Below are positions 1 through 8,607 of a stretch of 64,000 bases of DNA, one piece after another. The notes under the pieces are model-generated. The model saw nothing but the letters and a program-made list of their open reading frames with translations. It was not told the DNA's origin and did not search any database. The stretch comes from Virgibacillus chiguensis (GTDB taxonomy: Bacteria > Bacillota > Bacilli > Bacillales > Amphibacillaceae), in assembly GCF_900129865.1 (NCBI RefSeq), contig NZ_FQXD01000010.1, positions 1 through 64,000 of the forward strand, in the 5' to 3' direction. A program made the position numbers and the translations under genes. Positions within the stretch are counted from its first letter, which is position 1; the number at the start of each line of letters is the position of its first letter.

Positions 1-1
1 A

Positions 2-106
2 TATTTTTGTGCCACCGTAGGAACGGTAACGGAAGAAATAATAAGAAATTATATAGCAAATCAATTCAATGAAGGTAAGGACGAAATATTCAGGATAGAA
101 GAATGA
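2..106 (+). CDS. tnpA: IS200/IS605-type transposase TnpA, C-terminal fragment (window edge)
   Basis: An open frame enters from the left edge and ends at TGA 104-106. The 34 visible residues include YFCATVGTVTEEIIRNYI, which resembles the end of IS200/IS605 Y1 transposases, where a GYFV-T-G segment is followed by a helix ending in YI. TnpA is the HUH single-strand transposase that recognises subterminal hairpins. Hairpins follow directly at 168-219, as expected for an element end. The rest of the gene, including the catalytic HUH and Tyr, is outside the window, so activity cannot be judged. The family call rests on a short tail. Confidence 0.7.
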   Translation, partial: YFCATVGTVTEEIIRNYIANQFNEGKDEIFRIEE

Positions 107-123
107 GTTTAGTCTAGCTTTGA

Positions 124-222
124 GGATGCTTTAGCTAAGGCCTTTGAGCAGGACTTTAGCCTGGGAAACGACTTTAGTCGTCGACATTTATGTCTAAATC
201 CACCTGCTTTAGCAGGTGGTCG
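124..222 (+). mobile_element. Probable right end of the IS200/IS605-type element
   Basis: Three perfect hairpins follow one another, each with a TTTA loop: ACGAC/GTCGT at 168-181, GACA/TGTC at 183-194 and CCACCTGC/GCAGGTGG at 200-219. A smaller GC-TTTA-GC lies at 128-135. IS200/IS605 ends carry subterminal hairpins of this sort. The exact cleavage site and element boundary cannot be fixed without a second copy. Confidence 0.55.
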
Positions 223-263
223 TTTAAGTTATTTAATGTTTACAAATAAGGGGAGTATTAACT

Positions 264-2300
264 TTGAAAATAGGTCTTGTTTATGGACATGTAGCTAGTA
301 ACTTGGGAGATTTATGTATTAATAAAGGTGTAGTCAGTTTAATTGAAAGTATATCACCTGACAGTAAATTAAATGTGGTTTTAAAAAACCCAAATCCAAA
401 TTATTTGGAGGTAGCAAAAAAATCATTTGAAGGTACTATGAAAATAAATTTTATTGAATTTCAACCTCCCAAAAATGTATACGATGAATATCAATCATTA
501 AAAGAATATTTGGAAGATCCAAAAAAATTCTTAATTGACACAAATCTCTATGACTGTGATGTTATCGTTAATAATGCAGGGGAATTTCTCTTCTCTTATA
601 AAGATAATCCTAGGCTAGATTTTATTTGGAGAACACTTCCGTCTATTGCTGCTAAGAGTGAAGGAATTAAATTTGTTACTTTACCTTCTACTTTAGGTCC
701 TTTTCAAGATGTAGAGGGAAAAAATCTAATTACTAGTTTTTTAACTTGTAACGCTACCATTGGAGTAAGAGATAATGAGTCTATGAATTTATTATCTAAA
801 ATTGTTGGTGGACATCCCCAACCTCAATCACTGTTAGATCCTGCTTTTTTTATCAAAAAAAACAGGATACAACTTAAAGAAAAATTTGAGAAGCCAAGAT
901 TAGGAATGATTATGCGACTTGATGATTTTGGGTTAAGAACTGGCGGTAAAAAAAGTTCTGTTAATTATAGAATTTCTAAACAGAATAATTTTAAAAATAG
1001 TTTATCGTATATTTTTTCTATAAAAGTAATAGAAGATTTTTTAAATAAATTCGGTGGTATAGTTGACCTTTTTATTCAAACAAAGTATGATGATGAATTA
1101 GTCAAAACAATTTTTAATCATTGGAAATTTAAAGACTATGATAAGTATGTAAATGTTATCTATCCAACTAATATTGATGATTATTTAGAAGCTATTTCCC
1201 ATTGTAATTATGTCATATCATCACGCTTCCATGGTTGTATACTTTCCTTTTTAGCGGGAGTTCCTGCTATTGGCGTGTATTTTAATAGTCATGGTCATAA
1301 GATGCCAGGTTTATATAAGATGTTGAACGTTTCAGATAGTTGCTTTAAGATTAATAATACTAACATTAGCCTAATTAGTAAATTAATTATTTCAAATTAT
1401 AATTCAAAAAGTAAACTTATGGAACAAGTAAATAATAAGATTGAAATGTTGAAAATTAAAACTAAGAATTGGGCGGAAAAAGAATTGTTTAGCAGCTATA
1501 CTGTTAATGAAGAATTAAATCAAATTGATATATTAAATTTTATGGAATATTTAGAAAAATTTAGGTTAAGCAGTATTGCAGATACCAAAAAGGAAATTAA
1601 TGTCGTTAGAAAAATTGAATATGAATTAGAATGCTTAAAAGAAAATCAATATGCTATAGAATCGCAATTAGAAAAAATTCATACCAAACAAAATTTTATA
1701 AAAGAAAAATTAACTGAAATTGAGGGCAACAGTAAAAATAACTTTGATAATATACAAAATCAATTAGTTACATTACAAAAAAACATAAATGAAATTTTAA
1801 GTCACGATAATAGAAAGATTTATGAAAAATTTTTAAGAAAATTAACTAAGCTATCTTTCCCGAAAAGAATTTTTTCTTTAAAATTAAATATGGATAATAA
1901 AAAAACAAAATTAATCAGTTTTGTTGCAAATAAAAACAAATATTTAATTTGGAATTTAGATGAATTAATATATGATTTACCAGACTATTGCAATGCTTAT
2001 ATTAGTAGTCATTCACACTTCAATTTTGACATACCATCAGATGAAAATTTAATTGTTTTAGAACCTAACACTCGCTATCAAATTAGCGGTGAATTGTTAT
2101 ACGAAGGAGTAAATGTTAACCTTTGGCTAATAGAATACGATAATTTAAAAAGGCTTGAAAATCATAAGTATTCTTTAAAGAGTGGTTTATTTTACAAAGA
2201 GTTTGTGACGAATAAAGAACATGTTAAAATGTCTATTGCAATTCAAATCTATGGGAAGGGGAAATTATTTTCGCCAACTAAATCGTGGAATATTGAATAA
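264..2300 (+). CDS. Polysaccharide pyruvyl transferase-like protein with coiled coil and C-terminal extension
   Basis: The protein has 678 residues and starts at TTG 264, preceded by AAGGGGAG. The first ~420 residues look like the polysaccharide pyruvyl transferase fold: an N-terminal GHVASNLGD segment, NAGEFLF near 103-109 and SSRFHG near 319-324 followed by a hydrophobic AGVPAIGVYF strand. Family members transfer pyruvate ketals, or are related GT-B-like enzymes, acting on surface glycans. Residues ~440-520 form a charged coiled coil, and the last ~150 look like a separate beta-rich domain of unknown function. The gene is much longer than a typical member (300-400 residues). It is very AT-rich and lies between a transposon end and tagO, so recent acquisition is possible. 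A role in modifying the cell-wall polymer is inferred from context only. Confidence 0.72.
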   Translation: MKIGLVYGHVASNLGDLCINKGVVSLIESISPDSKLNVVLKNPNPNYLEVAKKSFEGTMKINFIEFQPPKNVYDEYQSLKEYLEDPKKFLIDTNLYDCDVIVNNAGEFLFSYKDNPRLDFIWRTLPSIAAKSEGIKFVTLPSTLGPFQDVEGKNLITSFLTCNATIGVRDNESMNLLSKIVGGHPQPQSLLDPAFFIKKNRIQLKEKFEKPRLGMIMRLDDFGLRTGGKKSSVNYRISKQNNFKNSLSYIFSIKVIEDFLNKFGGIVDLFIQTKYDDELVKTIFNHWKFKDYDKYVNVIYPTNIDDYLEAISHCNYVISSRFHGCILSFLAGVPAIGVYFNSHGHKMPGLYKMLNVSDSCFKINNTNISLISKLIISNYNSKSKLMEQVNNKIEMLKIKTKNWAEKELFSSYTVNEELNQIDILNFMEYLEKFRLSSIADTKKEINVVRKIEYELECLKENQYAIESQLEKIHTKQNFIKEKLTEIEGNSKNNFDNIQNQLVTLQKNINEILSHDNRKIYEKFLRKLTKLSFPKRIFSLKLNMDNKKTKLISFVANKNKYLIWNLDELIYDLPDYCNAYISSHSHFNFDIPSDENLIVLEPNTRYQISGELLYEGVNVNLWLIEYDNLKRLENHKYSLKSGLFYKEFVTNKEHVKMSIAIQIYGKGKLFSPTKSWNIE

Positions 2301-2357
2301 CCATTCTTTTTGTTTTCCCTTTTAACTTATGTTGGCACTAACAATTTTAATATATTT

Positions 2358-2381
2358 CATAGAGTAACTAGTTATTCTATG
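2358..2381. promoter_or_regulatory. 24-bp near-perfect palindrome upstream of tagO
   Basis: The two 12-base halves are CATAGAGTAACT and AGTTATTCTATG, which pair with a single mismatch and no loop. It sits just upstream of a TATAAT-like hexamer at 2389-2394 and about 45 bases before the tagO start. It could be an operator or a weak terminator of the preceding gene. No regulator can be named. Confidence 0.4.
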
Positions 2382-2425
2382 ATAAACTTATAATGAAGTT
2401 TACTTAAAATTAAGTAGGTGTACAT

Positions 2426-3511
2426 ATGTTCTACATCCAAGAATGGATAATCGCTTTTATTATTTCGATGTTAACAGCTCTTTTAGTAACACCACTAATA
2501 AAAAAACTAGCATTCTATTTAAATGCTGTTGATAAACCTGATAACCATCGCAAGAATCATAAAGGAATTAAAGCGAGTTTAGGTGGGCTAGCAGTCTTCA
2601 TCGGAGCAGCTGCAGGTTTTTTATACTTACAACCAGAGCATCCGCAAATGAGTACAATCATAATTGGTGCTGTGATTATGTTGCTTACTGGTTTCGTTGA
2701 CGATATTTTTGAATTGAAACCGTATTATAAACTATTTGGGCAAATAACAGCAGCGATCGTTGTCGTATCTTCTGGATTAATTATCGAAAAATTAACAGTT
2801 CCTTTTTTGAGTACTGTTTATTTGGATGGTTGGGCTTATGTCATAACAATACTTTGGATTGTAGGAGCGTCGAATGCGATTAACCTAATTGATGGATTAG
2901 ATGGTCTAGCTGCTGGCGTTTCGGCAATTGGATTATCTAGCATTCTAGTAATGGCAATCATGGATTACCGAATTGTAGTCGCTTATCTATGTATTGTGTT
3001 AGTCGGTAGTTGTATAGGATTTCTTTACCATAATTTTTACCCTGCTAAAATATTTATGGGCGATACAGGAGCGCTCTTTCTGGGGTATGCAATAGCTATC
3101 GTATCGATGATGGGGTTGTTTAAAAATGTTGCGCTGTTTAGTTTTATTATCCCTATCATAGTAATTGCAATTCCTATCTTTGATACAACTTTAGCCATTA
3201 TTAGAAGAATAATTAATCAACAAAGTATTGCAACAGCCGACAAACAGCATATTCACTATCAACTAATGAAAATGGGCTATAGTCATAAAACTACTGTGCT
3301 AATCATATATGCATTCAGTGCTTTTTTTGGATTGCTGGCAATTACTTTTAATAGTAGTACAATGCAAGCCTCTATGATTACACTCGTTATTGCTGTGATA
3401 GCAATGCAAGTAATAGCTGAATTGTCCGGGATGATATTACAAGGGAAACAGCCAATTTTAGGTAGTATGCGAAAAGTATTTGGAATGCATAAAACAAATC
3501 AAATAAAATAA
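2426..3511 (+). CDS. tagO: Undecaprenyl-phosphate GlcNAc-1-phosphate transferase TagO
   Basis: This 361-residue polytopic membrane enzyme belongs to the MraY/WecA family. It transfers GlcNAc-1-phosphate from UDP-GlcNAc to undecaprenyl phosphate on the cytoplasmic face, the first step of wall teichoic acid linkage-unit synthesis. Family motifs are clear: VDDIFELKP at 91-99, NLIDGLDGLAAG at 153-164, MGDTGALFLG at 211-220, and a DKQHIHYQL histidine motif near 274-282. About ten hydrophobic segments span the sequence. Start ATG 2426 follows TAAGTAGGTG. The length matches TagO of Bacillus. Teichoic acid genes nearby support the TagO role over a generic WecA. Confidence 0.93.
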   Translation: MFYIQEWIIAFIISMLTALLVTPLIKKLAFYLNAVDKPDNHRKNHKGIKASLGGLAVFIGAAAGFLYLQPEHPQMSTIIIGAVIMLLTGFVDDIFELKPYYKLFGQITAAIVVVSSGLIIEKLTVPFLSTVYLDGWAYVITILWIVGASNAINLIDGLDGLAAGVSAIGLSSILVMAIMDYRIVVAYLCIVLVGSCIGFLYHNFYPAKIFMGDTGALFLGYAIAIVSMMGLFKNVALFSFIIPIIVIAIPIFDTTLAIIRRIINQQSIATADKQHIHYQLMKMGYSHKTTVLIIYAFSAFFGLLAITFNSSTMQASMITLVIAVIAMQVIAELSGMILQGKQPILGSMRKVFGMHKTNQIK

Positions 3512-3513
3512 AG

Positions 3514-3548
3514 AAAGCTCGTTTCATTTTTGTGAAACGAGCTTTTTA
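3514..3548. terminator. Bidirectional rho-independent terminator between tagO and the LCP gene
   Basis: A perfect 13-bp stem (AAAGCTCGTTTCA at 3514-3526 with its complement at 3533-3545) encloses a 6-base loop. T-rich sequence flanks it on both strands. It lies between two convergent genes and can serve both. Confidence 0.9.
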
Positions 3549-3559
3549 TTTCTGCTAAT

Positions 3560-4528
3560 TTAATTTGTAATTTCCAAGTGATCTTTTAAAGTTTGTTTTA
3601 CTTCTTCTAAAGATTGTTGATCAACAATTTGGTAGCTTATTCCGTTAATTCTATCCGGTGTTGTTTCTAGTTGAATTTTATCCATTTTACTAACACTAAA
3701 ATCAGAATATTCTTTATAAAATGCAAGTCCTTCAGAGATTTTCATATTGGTCTCTACGTTCTTTCCAATTTCTTTTGCCAAATCATCGATTTTTGTAATA
3801 GTGCTTACAGACATTGCTTTATCAATGATACTTTTAATAACCTCTTGTTGCCTCTCGTTTCTTCCTATGTCCCCTTTAGGGTCTTCTTTCCTCATTCTAG
3901 CATAAGCTAGTGCATGGCGACCATCGAGTTCCATTTTACCCTCATAGAATTGTAGCTTTTCAGCAACTCTATCATCACTATTTTGCTGAAAATCAAATGG
4001 TACATTAACAGTTATTCCGCCAAGGATATCAACAACATTCTTAAAAGCATCAAAGTTAACGGTGGCATAGTAATCTATAGGCACATCAAGAAAGTTTTCT
4101 ACAGTGTCAATGGTCATTTCTTTACCACCAAAAGCGTGAGCATGTGTGATTTTATCTTCTACACCTTTGCCTACAATTTCAACTAATGTGTCTCTTGGGA
4201 TGCTTAAAAGTTTAAGCCGTTCGTCATTAGGACTAAAAGTAGCAAGCATCAGGGTGTCCGTTCGACCATGATCTCCTTCTGTCGCGTAATCTTCTACTCC
4301 CATTAAGAGAATAGATACAGGGTCTTTACTAATAGATACAGCCTGATCACGTAAATCAGACTTATCTCTGCCTAAATCATCATAAGAATCGCTTGCAGCT
4401 TGAAGGGTTTGTATGGCCATGTAACCACCAAAACCTATTAATGTAAGGAACAATAGAATTATCACTAAAAGAAGTTTACGTGTGCGCTTCTTCTTCTTTT
4501 TTTTACGAACTAATATTCGTTCACCCAT
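3560..4528 (-). CDS. LytR-CpsA-Psr (LCP) family cell-wall polymer ligase
   Basis: The protein has 322 residues, with a lysine-rich cytoplasmic N-terminus and one membrane anchor at about 18-40. An extracellular LCP domain follows. LCP proteins (TagT/U/V in Bacillus) attach lipid-linked teichoic acid to peptidoglycan. Seen motifs are ILLMGVEDYATEGDHGRTDT, LLSIPRDTLVEI, HAHAFGG, and ALAYARMRKEDPKGDIGRNE with the conserved arginines that bind polyprenyl pyrophosphate. The start has GGAG 9 bases upstream. A likely promoter (TTGATA, 17, TATAAT) lies at 4566-4594 on the same strand. It is a paralogue of the LCP gene at 15794-16852. Which TagT/U/V it corresponds to cannot be said. Confidence 0.88.
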   Translation of the reverse strand: MGERILVRKKKKKKRTRKLLLVIILLFLTLIGFGGYMAIQTLQAASDSYDDLGRDKSDLRDQAVSISKDPVSILLMGVEDYATEGDHGRTDTLMLATFSPNDERLKLLSIPRDTLVEIVGKGVEDKITHAHAFGGKEMTIDTVENFLDVPIDYYATVNFDAFKNVVDILGGITVNVPFDFQQNSDDRVAEKLQFYEGKMELDGRHALAYARMRKEDPKGDIGRNERQQEVIKSIIDKAMSVSTITKIDDLAKEIGKNVETNMKISEGLAFYKEYSDFSVSKMDKIQLETTPDRINGISYQIVDQQSLEEVKQTLKDHLEITN

Positions 4529-4565
4529 TACTAGTCTCCTTTAAAAAAGTTGGTGGCTCTAATTT

Positions 4566-4594
4566 ATTATAAATAGTATTCAGTTAAATATCAA
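4566..4594 (-). promoter_or_regulatory. SigA-type promoter of the first LCP gene
   Basis: Read on the minus strand, TTGATA (4594-4589) and a perfect TATAAT (4571-4566) are separated by 17 bases. The -10 is about 38 bases upstream of the start codon of the LCP gene. Confidence 0.65.
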
Positions 4595-4753
4595 ATGAAT
4601 TTTTGACAAGGGTGCGACACAATGTAACAAAATTATTGGGGAAATAACAGATTACTCCCTTTTGTATATTTTTCTATTGGATTAAATTTATAGGTCAAAC
4701 CTTTGATGGGTTAGAAACATCTACTAAGTGAAGATTCACTATTAAATACATGA

Positions 4754-4790
4754 GAAAAAACCACATGAAATAATAGACAGATCATGTGGC
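4754..4790 (-). terminator. Terminator of tagD-tagB
   Basis: On the minus strand a stem of CCACATGA with its complement (4761-4768 and 4782-4789) is followed by TTTTTT. It lies about 80 bases beyond the tagB stop. Confidence 0.7.
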
Positions 4791-4869
4791 TTATCCTTAA
4801 ATTTGTTTGAAATAAATAGAAACTTTTGTCAGCACAGGTGTAAAACGACTAATTAAAGCTAATATACGT

Positions 4870-6063
4870 TTACCCTGAAGCTTTTCTTCTTTGATCTATT
4901 GGTGTTTGTAAGTCAATAATAAATTTTGCCAATCGTTCACTAGAATTACCTTTAGAGTACTGATTCCAAACATTGGCAAAGGATTTTATCTTTTCTTTAT
5001 GAAAGGCCTCTTGTTTCATTACTGTAATTATTTCTTCCGTTGATTGAACTACCGGTCCAGGCATTTCGGTTTCATATTCATCAATTAATCCTCTTTCCTT
5101 TTTATAAGCCTCCAGGTCATAAGCAAAGAATATCATTGGTTTTTCAAATAAAGCATACTCAAAAGGAATAGAAGAATAATCCGTTATTAATAGATCTGTT
5201 ATAGTAAGTAACTGATTTGTATTTGGATAATCCGATACGTCATACAAAAAAGTTTCAAATGCGCATTGTAGCTTATTCTTGATAGCAGGGTGCAATTTTA
5301 TAAATAAAACGTACTCACTTGATAATTCTGTGTACATTTTTTTTAAGTCCATATTTATGTGAAAATTATTAAGCTGTCCCTCTCTGTATGTGGGAGCGTA
5401 TAAAATGATTTTACGATCCTTAATTTCTGGGTATTTCTGTTTGAAATAAAGAGACATCTGTTTTTTTTCTAAACGATTAAAAAGCAGATCTGTCCGAGGT
5501 ACTCCTGTTCTTATTATCCTTTTATTTGTCACATCAAAGCTTTCACGAAAGGTAGACGCCATTTTTTCTGAGCCAACAACAATATAATGAAATTTCTTAT
5601 ATACTTTACGAAAGCGTCGATATGCTTTTTGACTTCTATTACTGATGGACGGGTCTTTTAAGCCAAAATTCTTTAAAGCACCAGTAGCATGCCAGAGCTG
5701 AATACATGTAGTATCTGCTTTAAAATTCGTAACAGCTAAAAAACCAAAATAGTTATCTACTAAAATGGTTTTCGCTGTTGCTAGATGATAAATAGATTTT
5801 AAAAACAAAAGTGGACGCGACAAACTGAATAATAGGAGTTCATTATACGTGCCTTCTTTAAAGGGATACGTACAACTTCTGTCCTTTAATATAACAACTT
5901 TACTGTCCTCGGTTTGATTATTTAATGCTTGCACTGTGCAATGGATGTTGTCACCAAAAGATGCAACAGCTACAACCTTTTTTTGTAGAGGAAACAATCT
6001 GCATAAGCTGAAAATGATTCGAAAGATAAAAAGGTATATAGTTATGCTGAATTCTCTAACCAT
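4870..6063 (-). CDS. tagB: CDP-glycerol glycerophosphotransferase family protein, TagB-like primase
   Basis: A 397-residue protein of the TagB/TagF family, which transfers glycerol phosphate from CDP-glycerol. TagB adds the first unit to the lipid-linked ManNAc-GlcNAc disaccharide at the membrane. The family signature LWHATGALKNFGLKD is present, as are APTYREG, FIKLHPAIK and TDYSSIPFEYALFEKPMIFF, which contain the catalytic and nucleotide-binding His/Ser region. An N-terminal hydrophobic stretch suits peripheral membrane association. The length fits TagB (about 380) rather than the much longer polymerases, and there is no N-terminal extra domain. ATG 6063 overlaps the tagD stop by 8 bases, so the two are cotranscribed. 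TagB rather than TarF is the best guess. Confidence 0.78.
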   Translation of the reverse strand: MVREFSITIYLFIFRIIFSLCRLFPLQKKVVAVASFGDNIHCTVQALNNQTEDSKVVILKDRSCTYPFKEGTYNELLLFSLSRPLLFLKSIYHLATAKTILVDNYFGFLAVTNFKADTTCIQLWHATGALKNFGLKDPSISNRSQKAYRRFRKVYKKFHYIVVGSEKMASTFRESFDVTNKRIIRTGVPRTDLLFNRLEKKQMSLYFKQKYPEIKDRKIILYAPTYREGQLNNFHINMDLKKMYTELSSEYVLFIKLHPAIKNKLQCAFETFLYDVSDYPNTNQLLTITDLLITDYSSIPFEYALFEKPMIFFAYDLEAYKKERGLIDEYETEMPGPVVQSTEEIITVMKQEAFHKEKIKSFANVWNQYSKGNSSERLAKFIIDLQTPIDQRRKASG

Positions 6064-6454
6064 GGTTCACTTTTTTTAATTCTGACTTAATTTGGGTTGT
6101 AGAAATACCAATTGTTCTAGGCAAGTAAACGACCTCACAATATTTATTTAAATAATCAAATTTCCCTTTCCAATCATCGCCCATAACAAACACATCTATA
6201 TTGTGTTTGTGTATATCTTCAATTTTTTGTTCCCATGAATTTTCGTCGATAACTTCATCAACAAAACGGATTGCTTCAAGGATAGCCTTTCGTTGTTCAA
6301 ATGTATAATAAGCTTTTTTACCTTTTTTTAAATTAAACGTATCAGAAGAAATGGCTACAATTAAATAGTCACCATATTCTCTGGCGCGTCGCAATAAATT
6401 TATATGACCAGTATGAAGCAAATCAAAAGTTCCATACGTTATTACTTTTTTCAT
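6056..6454 (-). CDS. tagD: Glycerol-3-phosphate cytidylyltransferase TagD
   Basis: This 132-residue cytoplasmic enzyme makes CDP-glycerol from CTP and glycerol-3-phosphate for the TagB-type primase. Motifs include TYGTFDLLHTGH (the HxGH nucleotide-binding motif), YYTFEQRKAILEAI, and the C-terminal RTIGISTTQI containing the conserved ISTT. ATG 6454 is chosen because GGAGG sits 8 bases upstream. An upstream in-frame TTG lies inside that ribosome-binding site and is unlikely to be used. The length matches Bacillus TagD (129). It is the first gene of a minus-strand pair with tagB, divergent from tarI. Confidence 0.93.
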   Translation of the reverse strand: MKKVITYGTFDLLHTGHINLLRRAREYGDYLIVAISSDTFNLKKGKKAYYTFEQRKAILEAIRFVDEVIDENSWEQKIEDIHKHNIDVFVMGDDWKGKFDYLNKYCEVVYLPRTIGISTTQIKSELKKVNHG

Positions 6455-6783
6455 AATATTTTCCTCCAATTAATGAAGAACTATTTTTAAGTTGTTTCAC
6501 TTAATAGTATAATAACATACCTTTACATAAAATTAATATTAAATTTACATTTCCTATAATTTCTCTGTTGAAATTTTCTGGAGTTTTTAATACGGTATGC
6601 ATTATTAAAAAAGAGGTGTTCGTGTTGTATAACAAATTTATCTTTAGCCCCAACTACTTAAATGGCTTGGCGATTTATATTTATAGTTATTTACTTGAAT
6701 CTACAGCAAAATTTGGAACAGATTGTGTATACAAGATCGGAAGAAATATTGATGGTTAATATAATAGAAAGCTTGACAAATAT

Positions 6784-6821
6784 TGTTATGTAATGTAAAT
6801 ACAATGTAAATCCTATGTTAA
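6784..6821. promoter_or_regulatory. PhoP/WalR-like direct-repeat array between tagD and tarI
   Basis: Hexamers TGTAAA (6794), TGTAAA (6805) and TGTTAA (6816) are spaced exactly 5 bases apart, giving an 11-bp period. A TGTTAT at 6784 extends the array. The form TGTWAH-N5-TGTWAH is the WalR box. On the other strand it reads TTTACA-N5-TTTACA, the PhoP box form. Both regulators are known to act on tag/tar genes in Bacillus. The array ends 14 bases before an extended -10 for tarI. Which regulator binds is inference. Confidence 0.6.
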
Positions 6822-6831
6822 ATTTTTTTTA

Positions 6832-6840
6832 TGTTATAAT
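6832..6840 (+). promoter_or_regulatory. Extended -10 promoter of tarIJKL
   Basis: TGT followed by TATAAT forms a perfect extended -10. There is no good -35 at the right spacing, which suits a promoter controlled by the activator-type direct repeats just upstream. The tarI start is 32 bases downstream. The rest of 6470-6871 shows no convincing gene. Confidence 0.6.
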
Positions 6841-6871
6841 ACTAGTAATTAGATTAATTGAGGTGAATACA

Positions 6872-7585
6872 TTGATATATGCAGGTATTTTAGCAGGAGG
6901 AAAAGGAACACGCATGGGGAATGTACCTATGCCTAAGCAATTCCTGACATTAAACGATAAACCAATTATTGTTCATACAGTAGAGAAATTTATCTTGAAT
7001 AACCAATTTAAAAAAATAATTATTGCAACTCCAAAAGAGTGGCTTAATCATACAAAAAATATTTTGCAGAAATATAAGTTGGATTTTGCAAAGCTTGAAG
7101 TCATTACAGGTGGTAGTGATAGGAACGCTACCATTATGAATATTATTGATCATATTGATACAAACTTTTCACTGAACGATGATGATATATTAGTTACTCA
7201 CGATGCCGTTCGACCATTTTTAACACATCGTATTATTCAGGATAATATTGACGAAGGCCTTAAGCATGGGGCTGTAGACACAGTAATTAAAGCGATCGAT
7301 ACTATAGTTGAATCCAAGGATAATGAGTACATTTCTTCTATACCAAGACGTGACTATATGTTTCAAGGGCAAACTCCGCAAACTTTCAATGCGAAGAAGC
7401 TGAAGCAACTGTATAACGAATTAACTGCAGAAGAAAAAGAGATTTTAACAGACGCATGTAAAATATTTTCCATTAGAGGAGAAAAGGTCAAATTAGTGGA
7501 AGGTGAGATTTTTAACATTAAGGTAACCACCCCTTATGATTTAAACGTTGCTAATGCTATTATTAAAGGAAGTATAGACCAATGA
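6872..7585 (+). CDS. tarI: Ribitol-5-phosphate cytidylyltransferase TarI
   Basis: A 237-residue IspD-like nucleotidyltransferase. TarI makes CDP-ribitol from CTP and ribitol-5-phosphate for poly(ribitol phosphate) teichoic acid. The N-terminal [14 protein letters not shown] binds [17 protein letters not shown] and GQTPQTF are further family motifs. Start TTG 6872 is chosen because GAGGTG lies 6 bases upstream and the protein then begins directly with the nucleotide-binding strand. An upstream start would add an implausible tail that overlaps the promoter. Its stop overlaps tarJ by 4 bases (ATGA), the usual tarIJ pairing. The pair decides TarI over IspD. Confidence 0.9.
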   Translation: MIYAGILAGGKGTRMGNVPMPKQFLTLNDKPIIVHTVEKFILNNQFKKIIIATPKEWLNHTKNILQKYKLDFAKLEVITGGSDRNATIMNIIDHIDTNFSLNDDDILVTHDAVRPFLTHRIIQDNIDEGLKHGAVDTVIKAIDTIVESKDNEYISSIPRRDYMFQGQTPQTFNAKKLKQLYNELTAEEKEILTDACKIFSIRGEKVKLVEGEIFNIKVTTPYDLNVANAIIKGSIDQ

Positions 7586-8607
7586 TAAATCAAGTTTATC
7601 GTTTAGTCTCACCTAGACAATTTGAAGTGACCTATAAAGATGAATCCATTGTTGATAATTATCTTATCGTAAGACCAACCCATTTATCCATTTGTGCAGC
7701 TGATCAGAGATATTATACTGGCACACGTGGAAAAGAAGCGATGAGAAAAAAACTTCCCATGGCTTTAACACATGAAGGCGTTGGTGAAGTTGTTTTCGAT
7801 CCTAGCAACAGGTTTAAAATTGGTTCAAAGGTAGTCATGGTTCCAAACACGCCTGTTGAAAATGACCCTTATATAAGTGAAAATTACTTAAGGTCGAGTA
7901 AATTTAGGTCTAGTGGCTATGATGGATTTATGCAAGACTATGTGTTTTTAAATCCTGACCGAGCTGTACAATTACCAGATGATATAAATATGGATGTAGT
8001 AGCTTTTACGGAATTAATGACCATTACTGTACATGCTTTGCGTCGCTTTAAACAAAAAGCGCACCCTCGTGTTGATATTTTTGGTGTTTGGGGTGACGGA
8101 AACTTAGGATTTATTACTTGCTTGTTTCTAAAAAAATTGTATCCCAATAGTAAAGTAATTATTTTTGGGAAAACGGATTACAAGCTAAATCATTTCTCTT
8201 TTGTAGATGAAACTTTAAAAATTGATGATATTCCTCATGATCTTACTGTTGATCACGCCATTGAATGTGCTGGAGGCAAGGGAAGTCAGTATGCTGTTGA
8301 ACAAATTATTGATCATATAAATCCCGAGGGTACTATTAGTTTGTTAGGTGTTAGTGAATATCCAATTGAGGTAAATACACGAATGGTATTAGAAAAAGGG
8401 TTAACACTTCTGGGTAGTAGTAGAAGTGGTGTGGTTGACTTCGAACGGACGGTGGAGATATTTAAAGAGCATCAAGATATTATTGATTATTTAAGCACTT
8501 TAATTGGAGAAGTGTTTGAAGTACGAAAAATAAAAGATGCAATTAATGCTTTTGAAAATGATTTGTCCAACTCATGGGGGAAAACAGTAATGAGGTGGAA
8601 AATTTAA
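7582..8607 (+). CDS. tarJ: Ribulose-5-phosphate reductase TarJ
   Basis: A 341-residue zinc-type alcohol dehydrogenase family enzyme that reduces ribulose-5-phosphate to ribitol-5-phosphate with NADPH, feeding TarI. Seen features are the zinc-site Cys in [20 protein letters not shown], and a nucleotide-binding GDGNLGF turn near residue 173. The length equals that of TarJ in Staphylococcus. It is translationally coupled to tarI by a 4-base overlap, and its stop abuts the next start. Coupling and length separate it from generic sorbitol dehydrogenases. Confidence 0.92.
   Translation: MINQVYRLVSPRQFEVTYKDESIVDNYLIVRPTHLSICAADQRYYTGTRGKEAMRKKLPMALTHEGVGEVVFDPSNRFKIGSKVVMVPNTPVENDPYISENYLRSSKFRSSGYDGFMQDYVFLNPDRAVQLPDDINMDVVAFTELMTITVHALRRFKQKAHPRVDIFGVWGDGNLGFITCLFLKKLYPNSKVIIFGKTDYKLNHFSFVDETLKIDDIPHDLTVDHAIECAGGKGSQYAVEQIIDHINPEGTISLLGVSEYPIEVNTRMVLEKGLTLLGSSRSGVVDFERTVEIFKEHQDIIDYLSTLIGEVFEVRKIKDAINAFENDLSNSWGKTVMRWKI

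Noticed and set aside
6568-6759. 63-codon plus-strand frame in the tagD-tarI gap
   Set aside because: No good ribosome-binding site, random-looking composition, and it occupies the control region of two divergent operons.
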